Positions 8,533 to 18,551 of a DNA stretch of 64,000 bases are shown in pieces; positions within the stretch are counted from its first letter, which is position 1, and each line of letters opens with the position of its first letter. The notes beneath the pieces are model-generated. The model saw only the letters and a program-made list of their open reading frames with translations, was not told the DNA's origin and did no database searches. The stretch comes from Eisenbergiella porci (lineage in GTDB: Bacteria; Bacillota; Clostridia; Lachnospirales; Lachnospiraceae): positions 62,001-126,000 of the forward strand of contig NZ_VUMI01000008.1 of NCBI RefSeq assembly GCF_009696275.1, written 5' to 3'. The position numbers and the translations under genes were made by a program.

Positions 8533-9447
8533 ATGAAACTCGCAGTAAAAACAAACAATCTGAGCAAACTTTATAACGGCAATGACTGCGTCAGCAATGT
8601 GGATTTGAAAATCCCGGAGGGAAGCATCTATGGCTTCCTCGGCCCCAACGGCGCAGGTAAAAGCACTACAATGAAAATGCTTCTGGGACTGGTAAAGCCC
8701 AGCGGCGGCTCCGTAGAGGTCCTTGGCCATACCATGAACGATAAGAACAGGCTGGCAATCCTTCGGGAAACCGGCTCTCTCATCGAATCGCCCTCCTATT
8801 ACTCCCATCTGACCGGACGGGAAAATCTGGAGATCGTCTGCCTGTTAAAAGGCGTCCCGGAAAAAGAAATTGATAATGTCCTGCATATTGTCCGCATGGA
8901 AAAGCAGCAGAATAAAAAAGCCGGCCACTATTCCCTTGGCATGAAGCAGCGCCTGGGCCTGGCCGCAGCCCTGCTTGGCCGTCCCCGCCTGCTTCTTCTG
9001 GATGAACCGACAAACGGGCTGGATCCTGCCGGCATCCAGGAAATGCGCGAGCTGATCTGCTCCCTTCCTGAGAAATACGGCATGACTGTCATGGTTTCCA
9101 GCCATCTGCTCAGTGAAATCGACCAGATGGCCACCCATACCGGAATCATCGACCGGGGCGAACTGATTTTCCAGGACAGCCTGGCTCACCTGCACGAACA
9201 CAGCAGAAAACAGATCCGTCTGCGCACCATGGATAACCAGGCCGCCTGCCGGTATCTGACAGAACAGGAAATCAGCTGCCGCCTGGATCAGGATTCCATA
9301 CTCTTCAAAGATATGCCTGACGACCGGCTCTCTACCCTGATGGCGGGTGTGGCAGCGTCAGGCGCGGGCCTTTTGCGGATTGAAGAACAACAGCAGAACC
9401 TGGAGGATATTTTCCTGGATCTGACCGGAAGGAAGGTGAGCTTATGA
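8533..9447 (+). CDS. ABC transporter ATP-binding protein (BcrA / lantibiotic-immunity type)
   Basis: 304 residues with Walker A GPNGAGKSTT (~37-46), signature YSLGMKQRLGLAAALL, Walker B LLLLDEPTNGLDP, and a switch His in MVSSHLLSEIDQM. The C-terminal extension after residue 215 is typical of the BcrA/LanF branch. AAAGGAGG is located 6 nt before the ATG. It overlaps the next gene by 4 nt (ATGA), so translation is coupled. Together with two ABC-2 permeases and the divergent two-component system it forms a LanFEG-like self-protection or peptide-resistance transporter. No lantibiotic biosynthesis gene is nearby, so a role in resistance to foreign peptides is the better inference. Confidence 0.92.
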   Translation: MKLAVKTNNLSKLYNGNDCVSNVDLKIPEGSIYGFLGPNGAGKSTTMKMLLGLVKPSGGSVEVLGHTMNDKNRLAILRETGSLIESPSYYSHLTGRENLEIVCLLKGVPEKEIDNVLHIVRMEKQQNKKAGHYSLGMKQRLGLAAALLGRPRLLLLDEPTNGLDPAGIQEMRELICSLPEKYGMTVMVSSHLLSEIDQMATHTGIIDRGELIFQDSLAHLHEHSRKQIRLRTMDNQAACRYLTEQEISCRLDQDSILFKDMPDDRLSTLMAGVAASGAGLLRIEEQQQNLEDIFLDLTGRKVSL

Positions 9448-10199
9448 TTACCGCTCTGCGTGCTGAATTCATGAAAACAAAAAGACGTTTTCTCTGGCTG
9501 CTTCCCTTCTGCGTAGTCTTTTTTGAATTCTTATGGACCATAACCAACAGTTACCTGCGTAAACCGGAAATTGCCGCCGAAGGCTACTATACCCTGCTGT
9601 TCCAGTTCCCGCTTATCAATACCATTTTTATGCCGCTTACCCTGGCCGCCATGGCCAGTCGGCTATGTGATGCGGAAAACAAGGGGAATACCTATAAGCT
9701 TCTGTGCACCATGCAGCAGAAAAAAATTATATTTGACGCCAAGCTTCTTATGGGTATTTTTTATGTGCTCATTTTTACTGCGTTGGAAGCCGGTGTAATA
9801 CCGCTTCTGGCAAACCTGCTTCCCTTTACCCAGAAGCTGCCGGTACGCCACTATCTCACATTCCTGGCCGTATTTTTCCTGGTAAGCCTGGTATTGTTTT
9901 TACTGCAGCAGATCCTGTCCCTGCTCATCCCCAACCAGCTAATCCCCCTGTTTATCGGACTTCTGGGCAGTCTGGTGGGAGTTTTTTCCGCCTTTTTCCC
10001 TATGGGAAGCCTTGCCGGCCTGGTGCCCTGGGGCTACTACATGGTTGGCATGACCCTGTCCTCTGTGTATGAGGAAAGCACGCGTTCCATGTTTATTGAA
10101 GAAGCGCCCTTTGCCTGGGGATGGTTTGCGGCCTTTCTGGCAGCGTCTGTCCTGCTTTATCTGGCAGGGAAGCATCTTTTCTTAAAAAAGGAGGTCTGA
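9444..10199 (+). CDS. ABC-2 permease, MutE/EpiE (LanE)-like
   Basis: 251 residues with six hydrophobic spans (about 18-36, 52-70, 100-122, 132-155, 165-185, 225-245). The opening MITALRAEFMKTKRRFLWLLP is the typical start of LanE/LanG permeases (AE-x-K-x-K-R). It overlaps the ATPase gene by 4 nt and is followed 3 nt later by the second permease. It is a membrane subunit of the exporter; sequence does not show substrate. Confidence 0.85.
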   Translation: MITALRAEFMKTKRRFLWLLPFCVVFFEFLWTITNSYLRKPEIAAEGYYTLLFQFPLINTIFMPLTLAAMASRLCDAENKGNTYKLLCTMQQKKIIFDAKLLMGIFYVLIFTALEAGVIPLLANLLPFTQKLPVRHYLTFLAVFFLVSLVLFLLQQILSLLIPNQLIPLFIGLLGSLVGVFSAFFPMGSLAGLVPWGYYMVGMTLSSVYEESTRSMFIEEAPFAWGWFAAFLAASVLLYLAGKHLFLKKEV

Positions 10200-10202
10200 A
10201 TT

Positions 10203-10937
10203 ATGTTGTTTGCATGTATGCGTGCCGAATTAATGAAGCTGAAACGCTCCTTTATCTGGAGTGTATTCCTTATCCTGCCCGTCATCAGTACAATCATGGG
10301 GTGCTTCAACTATATACAGAATACGGATATCGTGGGCGTCAGCTGGTACAGTCTGTGGACGCAGACCACCCTGTTTTATTCCAATTTTTTCTATGCGCCG
10401 CTGATTGCGGTGTACTGCGCCTACCTGTGGCGCCTGGAAAATTTCAACCGCAACCGCAATGCGCTGCTGGCCGCCCCGGTCCCCATTCCCTGCCTGTATC
10501 TGGCCCAGTTTCTCGCCATCTCCTGCGTCACCCTGCTGACACAGCTGTGGGTAGGCGTCCTGTTCCTTATCTGCGGCCTTATCACCGGGCTGCAGGGCTT
10601 TCCGCCTTTGGATACCATAATCTGGCTGCTGCGCGGCTGTGTGGGCGGGCTGGCCATTGCCGCGCTGCAGCTGTTCTTTTCCTCCTTTATCAGAAGCTTT
10701 GCCCTGCCCATTGCCATGGCGCTTCTGGGCAGCGTTGCCGGACTGCTGTTTTCCTCGGCAGGCTTCGGGCTGTTTTTCCCTTATTCCCTCATGCTTTTGG
10801 GAATGAATTCCAATAAGGAGGAGGATGTCCTGGCCGGAAGCTTTCTGCCGTTCTTCTTAAGCTGTGGGATTTTCCTGCTGATTTTCCTGTGGTGCGGGAT
10901 AAGATATCTGAAAAAGACGGACGTAAAGGCATATTGA
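10203..10937 (+). CDS. ABC-2 permease, MutG (LanG)-like
   Basis: 244 residues, again opening with a basic motif (CMRAELMKLKRSFIW) followed by about six membrane spans. AAAGGAGG lies just before the ATG, inside the end of the previous gene. With the LanE-like permease it forms the heterodimeric membrane part of the transporter. No terminator is evident after it; the next gene has its own possible promoter. Confidence 0.85.
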   Translation: MLFACMRAELMKLKRSFIWSVFLILPVISTIMGCFNYIQNTDIVGVSWYSLWTQTTLFYSNFFYAPLIAVYCAYLWRLENFNRNRNALLAAPVPIPCLYLAQFLAISCVTLLTQLWVGVLFLICGLITGLQGFPPLDTIIWLLRGCVGGLAIAALQLFFSSFIRSFALPIAMALLGSVAGLLFSSAGFGLFFPYSLMLLGMNSNKEEDVLAGSFLPFFLSCGIFLLIFLWCGIRYLKKTDVKAY

Positions 10938-11007
10938 CACGTTTACAGTCCGGACAGATCTGCGCATTTAGCTGCACAGGGCAGACGTATTTCAGTTTAT
11001 TTTCCGG

Positions 11008-11037
11008 TTGTATTTACCCTTTCACAGCTGTTATAAT
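11008..11037 (+). promoter_or_regulatory. Possible promoter of the lipoprotein gene
   Basis: TTGTAT (11008-11013), an 18-nt spacer and a consensus TATAAT (11032-11037). Confidence 0.5.
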
Positions 11038-11100
11038 TAAACATCGCAGCTGCCAAATTAACTGCCGCTTCAAAACAGCATGACCGAAAGGATGAATCAG

Positions 11101-12009
11101 ATGAAAATAAAAAAACCGGCAATTATGTTAGCCTGCCTTTTTTTCAGCCAGCTTACAGCCTGTGCACAGCCGTCGTCGTTTGAAAGCATTCCCCACGAGA
11201 GCATTCCTGCCGTAACAGACACGGCCGGGGTAACGGCCCCTGCATCCCTGGCGGAAGAAAGCCCTACGGCAGAGACTCCGGCCCCGGCGGCCCCGGAGAA
11301 AGAAGCCGCTTCGGAAACAGAAGAGAAACAGACAGAACAAGCCGAAGCAACCGACATTCCGGAAGGGGACGGGCAGGAAGGCCCGGAAATGGCTGTATAT
11401 GCCGCCGCCCTGGAAGAAATATATACAAACCATACCTTCCCCGGCAGCAAAGACTTCGGCTTTGATGGCTTCCATGACATGTCCGAAAATAAGTTCGCAG
11501 TATATGACATCGACTCTGATGGGAAAAAAGAACTGATCGTATTATATACCACCACTTACATGGCAGGCATGACAGGAACCGTTTACGCTTACGACAGTTC
11601 TTCGGGAACCCTCCGGGCAGAATTGCAGGAGTTTCCGTCGCTCACCTTCTATGACAATGGAGCCGTGGTGGCGGAATGGTCCCATAACCAGGGAATGGCC
11701 GGGGATTTCTGGCCCTATACGGTTTACAGCTACAATTCCGGCACGGATACCTATGAACAGACGGCTATGGTGGATGCCTGGGATAAATCTGTTGGGGAAA
11801 AAGATTACGAAGGAAACTCTTTTCCCGATGATATTGATGCCGACGGAGACGGCCTGGTATATTATATCATGCTTGGCGCAACCTATGAAAAAAATACGCC
11901 TGTGGATTTTGAGGAATATACAAAATGGCGGGATTCCTCCATCGGCCAGGCACAGCCGCTTGAAATTCCATACCTGGAACTGACGGAGGAAAATATTAAA
12001 AAGCTGTAA
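11101..12009 (+). CDS. Secreted lipoprotein of unknown function
   Basis: Start chosen at 11101 because GAAAGGA lies 8 nt upstream; an in-frame ATG at 11080 has no RBS. The 302-residue product has a lipoprotein signal (MKIKKPAIML...SQLTAC, lipobox Cys21). A low-complexity Ala/Glu/Pro/Thr spacer follows (to ~95), as expected for a tether, then a globular domain. The domain contains two Asp-rich loops (DIDSDGKKEL and DIDADGDGL) that resemble calcium-binding or FG-GAP-like turns and a pattern of aromatic-rich beta strands. It is anchored on the outer face of the membrane. Downstream of the LanFEG-like operon but with its own promoter, so a functional link is only suggested by position. Confidence 0.75.
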   Translation: MKIKKPAIMLACLFFSQLTACAQPSSFESIPHESIPAVTDTAGVTAPASLAEESPTAETPAPAAPEKEAASETEEKQTEQAEATDIPEGDGQEGPEMAVYAAALEEIYTNHTFPGSKDFGFDGFHDMSENKFAVYDIDSDGKKELIVLYTTTYMAGMTGTVYAYDSSSGTLRAELQEFPSLTFYDNGAVVAEWSHNQGMAGDFWPYTVYSYNSGTDTYEQTAMVDAWDKSVGEKDYEGNSFPDDIDADGDGLVYYIMLGATYEKNTPVDFEEYTKWRDSSIGQAQPLEIPYLELTEENIKKL

Positions 12010-12218
12010 CAGCTCCTCCCAGCCTGCGGAAAACTAAAAGCGCATTACCCTCAGCCGCCCTCCTCCATGGCTTCTTCAGCCGACACCATACGGGAAATGT
12101 GCACAAAATAGCATTTGAAATTCCCGTTTTGCTCCTTTTTCACCGGCAAGCTGCTTCACCTGCGCCTCCTCCAAAATATCCGTTACGCCGCCCGGTTCAG
12201 CCTTACCCTCAGGCTCCG

Positions 12219-12745
12219 TCATTTTGACGTTGCGGCCTGGAATTTCCTGCTGATGTATGGAGGTATAAAAACTTTTTTCTCCTGATACATCAGGTTTTCG
12301 GCTTCATCCACCGCTTCCTGCAGGGTCTTTCCTTCCTCTGCCCAGCTTACGCCCATAGCGGCCAGCCTTCCCGCTTTTCGGAACTTTTCCCGGAGCAGCT
12401 CCGCTCTTTCCTGAAATTCCTGCTTTTCCATTCCCCTGCATATAATTACGAACCTTTATCCTTCAGGGGAGGTGTGATATCCCTGATAAAAGCATTTCTG
12501 TTCATGGTTCCGGTCAGCCCGTCCACAAAGCAAAGCCGTCCGGATATTCTGAGGCTTAAGCCGCCGGTATTCCAGGGGATCCGATTCCTTTAACTCCTCC
12601 AGATCCTTGATGATTATGCATTCCCCTCTTTGAAAGGATGACATCCAACGTCTGATTTCATCCATACTTCCATCTGTGCGCCTTTGGCGGCACAAGCAAT
12701 CCTTAAGCAGAATGGCCCCGCCATTCCATCCATATGAGATTCAGA
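12219..12745 (-). pseudogene. Decayed GAF-GGDEF diguanylate cyclase
   Basis: Three pieces in different frames on the minus strand line up in the order expected of a sensor diguanylate cyclase. 12695-12540 reads DEIRRWMSSFQRGECIIIK and PLEYRRLKPQNIR, like the GAF-type sensor of clostridial GGDEF proteins. 12535-12455 in another frame reads DGLTGTMNRNAFIRDI, the classical opening of a GGDEF domain. 12431-12219 reads MGVSWAEEGKTLQEAVDEAE and LMYQEKKVF, its C-terminal end. The catalytic GGDEF loop itself is missing. The region is frameshifted and internally deleted and cannot make c-di-GMP. The N-terminus is also not identifiable beyond ~12745. Confidence 0.7.
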
Positions 12746-13029
12746 ATATCCCTGCCGCAAATCCTGCCGCATCTGTTACCCTAATAATAATTCTTATCTC
12801 CCGCTCTGTCCAGCGTAGAAAATTGGCAGCGCCCACAGCGCCCCGGCGCCGGAGTGAAAATCATTTCCCGCAGGCCGACAACATTTTCCGCAAACCGGCA
12901 ATTGCAAAAGCAGCCGGCAGCACGTATAATAAAAGCCGTGTAACTGTCGAATAAAAATAACTGCCGTAAAACTGTCGGTTTTTCAACAGCTGCAAATCCA
13001 TACAGTCCGACTGCGGAGGTAAAACTATC

Positions 13030-13173
13030 ATGAAAAGAAAGGCGCTGAAAGCCGCCGTTCCTTATACGCTTCCTGTTATGATGGGATTTATTTTCCTGGG
13101 AATGGCCTTCGGCATCCTGCTTTTCCTCCTGCTGTTCCGCAGGCAGTGCGACGATAAAGGGAAGCAGCAGTAG
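13030..13173 (+). pseudogene. azlC: azlC remnant with large internal deletion
   Basis: A 47-codon ORF with a good RBS (GGAGG 10 nt upstream) begins MKRKALKAAVPYTLPVMM, GFIFLGMAFGIL, which is the start of AzlC, the large subunit of branched-chain amino-acid exporters. It then runs directly into a short hydrophobic stretch and a polar tail (LLLFRRQCDDKGKQQ) like the AzlC C-terminus. About 190 residues are missing. The following azlD is also damaged, so the exporter is lost. The 12750-13029 stretch before it contains only a short direct repeat (AACTGTCG at ~12943 and ~12974). Confidence 0.7.
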
Positions 13174-13259
13174 ATTATAAACTGCCGTTTTAACCGCCTT
13201 TCCAGCCGCAGGCGGCTGTCTTTCTTAAAATCACAGTTCCTGATATCACGGAGGTTCTT

Positions 13260-13590
13260 ATGTCCAGTATTCAAATCCTGGTTACCATAATTGTTATTGC
13301 CCTGACCACACTGCTTACAAGGGCGCTGCCCTTCCTGTTTTCTTCCGGAAGGGAAGAAGACGCCGGAATTCGTCACCTATCTGGGCGGGGTCCTGCCCTT
13401 TGCAGCCATTGCCATGCTGGTGGTATATTGCTTTAAATCGGTATCGCTATCGGATGGCTCCCACGGCATTCCTGAATTTCTCGCCGCCGCTTTTGTGCTC
13501 GGCATCCATAAATGGAAGCATAATATGCTCTTTAGCATCGGGGGAGGCACAGTGCTTTATATGTTCCTCGTCCAGATGGTCTTTAAATAA
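13260..13590 (+). pseudogene. azlD: azlD with a frameshift (branched-chain amino-acid export, small subunit)
   Basis: Frame 1 from the ATG at 13260 gives [25 protein letters not shown], typical of AzlD. After the TTTT at 13338-13341 the matching sequence continues in the next frame as [20 protein letters not shown] to [12 protein letters not shown], ending at the TAA at 13588. Both halves together give a complete ~108-residue AzlD, so the gene is disrupted by one indel in a short T-run. It could be a sequencing error, but the deleted azlC next door makes real decay more likely. Confidence 0.75.
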
Positions 13591-13630
13591 AAAACGCCCG
13601 CAGCTGCCGGAACCCCGGCGCTTACGGGCG
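13588..13630 (-). terminator. Terminator of the rubrerythrin gene
   Basis: On the minus strand CGCCCG (13630-13625) pairs with CGGGCG (13600-13595) around an inner GC-rich stem and is followed by a six-T run. Confidence 0.75.
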
Positions 13631-13660
13631 CTGCCTGATCTGCCTTGCGCAGATTTATAA

Positions 13661-14200
13661 TCAGTAATTCTCAGCCTTTACCTGGAAATATGCCTGAGGA
13701 TGGGCACAAACAGGGCAAACCTCGGGAGCCTTCTTGCCTACGCAGATATGTCCGCAGTTGGAGCACTGCCATACCACATCGCCGTCCTTGGAGAACACCA
13801 GATCTCCTTCCACATTGGCAAGGAGCTTTCTGTATCTTTCTTCATGCTCTTTCTCAATTGCAGCAACGCCTTCAAACAGTCTTGCAATTTCGTCGAAGCC
13901 TTCTTCCTTCGCTTCCTTAGCGAAGTTCGCATACATATCAGTCCACTCGTAATTCTCGCCTTCAGCTGCTGCTTTCAGACATTCTGCTGTGGTGCCGATA
14001 CCGCCGTTGATCAGCTTGAACCACATTTTAGCATGTTCCTTCTCATTATTTGCGGTCTCTTCAAAAATATTGGCAATCTGAACATACCCATCTTTTCTTG
14101 CTTTGGAAGCAAAATATGTATATTTATTTCTTGCCATTGATTCCCCTGCAAATGCTGTTTCCAGGTTCTTTTCTGTCTTTGATCCTTTTAATTCTGCCAT
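13661..14200 (-). CDS. rbr: Rubrerythrin (classical, diiron domain then rubredoxin)
   Basis: 179 residues. The N-terminal four-helix ferritin-like domain carries the Glu/His ligands of the diiron site ([49 protein letters not shown]). The C-terminal rubredoxin has two CxxC pairs ([12 protein letters not shown] and [13 protein letters not shown]). Known role: cytoplasmic NADH-linked reduction of hydrogen peroxide in anaerobes, fed by rubredoxin-type electron donors. The RBS is AAAGGAG 7-8 nt before the ATG. It lies downstream of the hydrogenase gene on the same strand with a 55-nt gap; co-transcription is possible. Confidence 0.95.
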   Translation of the reverse strand: MAELKGSKTEKNLETAFAGESMARNKYTYFASKARKDGYVQIANIFEETANNEKEHAKMWFKLINGGIGTTAECLKAAAEGENYEWTDMYANFAKEAKEEGFDEIARLFEGVAAIEKEHEERYRKLLANVEGDLVFSKDGDVVWQCSNCGHICVGKKAPEVCPVCAHPQAYFQVKAENY

Positions 14201-14255
14201 AGTACAATCTCCTTTTCTCTTTTTCGTTAACAGTTTCCATGTATTCCAGATATTT

Positions 14256-15635
14256 CTATTTTACTCCCAAATCCGAGCTTCTGTCCACATAAAAAGTATG
14301 CAGCATTTTCTCAGCAAGCTCACTCATGGGTTCCTTATAAAACTCCCTGTACAGCCTGATAATCTCCTCATTCTGATGGCTGCAGCGTACCTGCATGCTG
14401 CGGTCTCTTTTATAAAGGCTGTCAATGCGGGCCTTTCTCAGGGCGTCGCCCTTCCATTCAGTATCCTTGGGCTGTCCGCCTCCGCCGATACAGCCGCCGG
14501 GGCAGGTCATCACTTCTACAAAATGATACTGCTTTTCGCCCTTCTTTATTTTCTCAAGCAGCCTTCCTGCATTGGCTGTACCGAATACTACGGCCAGCTT
14601 GAGAATCACGTCGTCATTGATATAGACAAAGGCTTCCTTCACGCCCTCCAGCCCTCTTACGGACTGCAGATCATACAGGAATTCAGGGGCTTCCTCTCCG
14701 GTGACCATGTGGTATGCCGTCCTTACCGCCGCCTCCATAACGCCTCCGGTATTCCCGAAAATCACACCCGCGCCGGATCCTTCTCCCATAAAGCTGTCAT
14801 AGGGTTCATCCCCCAGGGTAAGAAAATCAATATTTTCCTCCCTGGCCCATCTGGCAAGCTCTCTGGTGGTAATGCAGTAATCCATATCACGCATGCCTTC
14901 AATTCCCAGATAACTGCCCGCCGCGTGCATCTCCTCCCGGCGGATTTCATACTTCTTGGCCGTACAGGGAGTTACCGCAACGTTGGCTATCTTCTCCGGA
15001 TCTATCCCCATCTTCTGTGCAAAATAGGTTTTAATCGTGGGGCCCTGCATGCCGATAGGGCTTTTAGCTGAGGAAATATGCTCCCGCATCTCGGGATAGT
15101 AGGTTTCCACATATTTCACCCAAGCCGGGCAGCAGCTGGTAAACTGCGGTATGGGCTCGTTCCCCTTCGTGAGACGTTCCACCAGCTCGCTGGCCTCTTC
15201 CATTATGGTCATGTCCGCCGCGAAATTGGTGTCCAGCACATAATCGGCGCCCAGCCTGCGCAGCAGGGCCACCATATTCCCCTGGACAAAGCTGCCGTCC
15301 GCCATGCCGAACTCTTCGCCCAGCGCCGCCCTGACGGAAGGGGATGTGCTGCATATCACAATTTTATCCGGGTCGGCCACAGCCCTTCTCACATCCTGGT
15401 ATTCATACTTCTCCGTGATACTTCCGGCGGGACAGACATTAGCGCACTGCCCGCAATGGATACAAATTGCGGTATCACCTGTCAGCTCCAGATCATAACG
15501 GTCTGCAACCCCGATGCTTTCCGTGCAGATATTCTTACACTGGCCGCATTTGATACATTTCGTCTCATCCCTGACGATTGATGGATTATCAGGTTCAATA
15601 GGCACCCTGATATCCGTAAAATTATGCTTGCTCAT
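14256..15635 (-). CDS. [FeFe]-hydrogenase, monomeric, group B-like
   Basis: Start set at 15635 ([19 protein letters not shown]) with AAAGGA 6-7 nt upstream; 459 residues. Two 4Fe-4S motifs ([11 protein letters not shown] and [11 protein letters not shown]) form the N-terminal relay. The H-cluster motifs are [17 protein letters not shown] and [14 protein letters not shown], so all four H-cluster cysteines are present. In group A enzymes the second motif begins Met-Pro-Cys and the first has Pro-Gly; Thr and Ala at these places point to group B. No NADH- or flavin-binding subunits are adjacent, so ferredoxin is the likely partner. Group B enzymes are poorly characterised and may differ in direction or sensing role. 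A strong promoter lies ~90 nt upstream. Confidence 0.9.
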   Translation of the reverse strand: MSKHNFTDIRVPIEPDNPSIVRDETKCIKCGQCKNICTESIGVADRYDLELTGDTAICIHCGQCANVCPAGSITEKYEYQDVRRAVADPDKIVICSTSPSVRAALGEEFGMADGSFVQGNMVALLRRLGADYVLDTNFAADMTIMEEASELVERLTKGNEPIPQFTSCCPAWVKYVETYYPEMREHISSAKSPIGMQGPTIKTYFAQKMGIDPEKIANVAVTPCTAKKYEIRREEMHAAGSYLGIEGMRDMDYCITTRELARWAREENIDFLTLGDEPYDSFMGEGSGAGVIFGNTGGVMEAAVRTAYHMVTGEEAPEFLYDLQSVRGLEGVKEAFVYINDDVILKLAVVFGTANAGRLLEKIKKGEKQYHFVEVMTCPGGCIGGGGQPKDTEWKGDALRKARIDSLYKRDRSMQVRCSHQNEEIIRLYREFYKEPMSELAEKMLHTFYVDRSSDLGVK

Positions 15636-15725
15636 TCCGTGTCCTTTCGCAATGAATCTTTCCCTGGTTCCTTCGCCATGCCTGCCGACGGTGCATGGCC
15701 TGCTTTTTGTTCCCTTGATGCTTCC

Positions 15726-15754
15726 AGTATATCCCACTCCTTATTGATTGTCAA
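15726..15754 (-). promoter_or_regulatory. Sigma-A promoter of the hydrogenase gene
   Basis: On the minus strand TTGACA (15754-15749), 17-nt spacer and TATACT (15731-15726). The remaining gap up to 16036 holds no gene; it is AT-rich and probably contains the start signals of the ABC exporter remnant on the other strand. Confidence 0.8.
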
Positions 15755-16036
15755 TATCAATAATAGAAATTGTTACTGTTTTTATGGCATGACTATGAGG
15801 CTCCAGACAAACAACGGGTGCGGGCGTGCACAGCACGGAGTAATCGCCTATCATCCATCATGATGACTGTGCCAAGCAGACATGTCCGTTTGTATCCTTT
15901 TTCTCTCTCTTGTACCAAGAATAATTATAATTATTTTACCTACTGTTTCTTATAATGAACTTACTTTATGATAAGGATAACTTGATTTTGCTGACAATTC
16001 TGCTGTTTTTTCTGTAAGGGGAGGTATCACATTGCT

Positions 16037-17671
16037 GTGAATTATCTTATGAAATATAAAGGCCAGGCAGGATACGCCGCCCTCATAGTCCTTGCCAATG
16101 TTGGCCTCCAGATACTTTCACCAAAATTCCTGAGCGGCTTTATCGATAGTGCAGAAGGGGGCAATGCCCTACTCATCCCCGGCCTGATGATAACCGGATA
16201 TTTCTTTACCGTTTTGCTGCAAAAGGCAGCATTCGTTTTGGAGGAATACATCTGTGCGAGCCTGGGCGGAAGAATTACAAATGATGTAAGGCATGAAATG
16301 CTTTCCCATTTTCTTGATTTGGGTATGGAAAAACATACGGAATACAGCAGCGGTGAAATCATGACCCGCCTGGATGAGGATGTGGAAGGCATTTATGAAT
16401 ACCTGCACATTCTGTTATTGAAAATTGGAACAAGCGCCCTTTTGCTGACCGGCGTCCTGATCGTCATCGGCCTGAATAATCTGTGGCTGGCACTGATTTT
16501 GCTGGCTGTCAGTATCTTGTCCATAGGGTGCTTTAAAAAAATAACTGATTTCGGGACGAAATGCTACCGGAGAAGCAATCAGGCCACAGCAGTTTTTAAC
16601 GGCATCCTGAAGGATAAACTGGATAACCTTGTGGAAATACATCTGGCGGCTGCGGACAGACCTGCACTGCTTTCCCTGAAGGAAGCCATTTACACCAGAT
16701 TCGGGGAATCGCTTCCGGCCGGCCTGATCTATGGCCGCCTTTGGAGCGCAGCTACAATGATGGAAACCGTTTTCATCGGATGTACACTGCTCATTACAGC
16801 CATTTTCTGGGACAGGGGCATCCTTTCTCTTGGCACCGTGTACCTTTTTTATAATTATGTAAATCTGATATTCCAACCTCTCAATTCCTTCCGCAATTAT
16901 CTCGGTGAACTGCAGAACGCAAGAGCCAGGAAGAAAAGAGTGGAAGAGTTTCTGCAAATCCCCACAGAAAAAAGAGCGCACAGTCTTCCGGTTCCTGCTG
17001 ATTTCACATCCCTTACCGTAGAAAATCTTTATTTTTCCTACGATGACAAAAACGAGGTTCTGCACTACATCAGCTTTTCAGTGAAGGCCGGAGAACATGT
17101 GGGGATTATGGGTGAAACCGGCTGTGGCAAAACCACATTGGTAAAGCTTCTGGCAGGCCTGTATCACTGCCGATACGGTGCGGTCCTTGTAAACGGAATT
17201 CCTGTGGAAAAATTCGATCCACAGGAACTGAGGAGGGAAATAGTATATTGTCCCCAGAAAGTCCAACTCATGCACGCATCCCTGCGGGATAATATCACAC
17301 TGTTCGATTCCCGCATCCGGGATGAGAATATTCTGGCCGCCATCCATGCGCTGGAATTAACCGACTGGTTTGCCGGATTCCCGCAGGGACTGGATACCCC
17401 GCTTTCTTCCGGAGAAGGCAGTATTTCGTCCGGGGAAGCCCGGTTTGCAAACATTATCCGCCTGTTTCTGCGCAGCCCGCAGGTTATTCTCCTGGATGAA
17501 ATCACAGCCAACAAAAAGGCAGAATACAAAAACAGGAGAAATGCAAAGGAGGTATTCCCAATAAAATATACAATTTCAGAAGCTTTCTCAAAAATTAATC
17601 AAAATCAAGCCCTGGCTCACCCTGGGCAGTATTCTGCTCAATGCCCTTATTTTTTCCTATGCCGCCGTTAA
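16037..17671 (+). pseudogene. ABC exporter half 1, nucleotide-binding domain deleted at its end
   Basis: The ORF starts at a GTG behind GGGGAGG. Residues 1-300 form a six-span type IV ABC exporter membrane domain. The ATPase has Walker A (MGETGCGKTTLVK), signature (SSGEARFANIIRL) and Walker B (QVILLDEITAN), but right after Walker B the sequence jumps to KKAEYKNRRNAKEVFPIKY and runs into the next gene in the wrong frame. The D-loop and switch-His segment, about 50 residues, are gone. It therefore lacks residues needed for ATP hydrolysis. With the broken partner that follows, it is a decayed heterodimeric exporter of the multidrug/peptide type. Confidence 0.75.
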
Positions 17672-18521
17672 TATCAGCTGTGTGAGATGGATTATGAATG
17701 CATTTCAGGACGGCCTTCAGGGAAGAGGTATCCTTCATAGAATCTGGCCTTATTTTATATTACTGGCGGCCAATGCCGCCGCGCGATGGCTGAGTATCCG
17801 GGGCAGCTCTTATCTGAATGTGCTCAGCCGATACTATTATCACGACAGCCTAAGGGTCCAGGTGTTCAGTGGCCTGCTTCGTTCGAATCACCTCCGGGAC
17901 AGGGCGGACAATTCCGAAAAAACCTTTGAGCGGCTGGACGATGATGTGCCCGCGGCCTGTTTCCCTGTGGAGCTTGTCGCGGAGGTCGCTGGATACTGTA
18001 TTTTCACCTTTATTGCGGTAGGCTCCCTGATGCTCATAAACTGGAGAATTACCCTGTTTCTTTTCCTGCCCCTTTCGCTGTGTCTTTTTCTGATTAAAAA
18101 AATATCCGGGCGCATACGCAGCAGCAGGAAACAGAACCGGGATATGCACGACAGAGCCTCCAGCCTGCTGTCCGATATTGTAACCTCCGTACTGTCCATT
18201 AAAACAATGGACACAAAGGATCCTGTGAAGAGGAGGTTAAGGAATGGCCGGGCGGCCTAGACACAATGACGGGGGAAAACGGAATCATGCTCTCCGGCGG
18301 CCAAAAGCAACGGCTTCTGCTTGCCCGCATGCTGTTAGAGCATCCTTCCCTGTATTTTGGACGATGCCACAAGCGCCCTCGACAGAATTACGGCAGAAAA
18401 GCTCATTTTTAACCTGAAGCAGCGAATGATACAGGACAACGCCGCCGCTGTTTTTATCAGCAATTCTGAGGTGGTGAAAGCGGCTGCCGACAGGGAACTT
18501 TGTATCAGCCAATACGTGTAG
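17560..18521 (+). pseudogene. ABC exporter half 2, multiply broken
   Basis: A strong GGAGG (17549-17553) is followed 8 nt later by ATA where a start ATG is expected, then KIYNFRSFLK. A missing base in the A-run near 17590 shifts the frame to KLIKIKPWLTLGSILLNALI and on through a normal exporter membrane domain to about 18230. The linker and Walker A are deleted, the sequence resuming as MTGENGIMLSGGQKQRLLLA (signature motif). Another frameshift near 18355 separates this from LDDATSALDRI (Walker B). The longest intact piece is 192 codons (17682-18260). At least four lesions are visible: start loss, two frameshifts and one deletion. Confidence 0.75.
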
Positions 18522-18551
18522 AAAGTAAAGCTTATAAAGAAAGGAAACACT

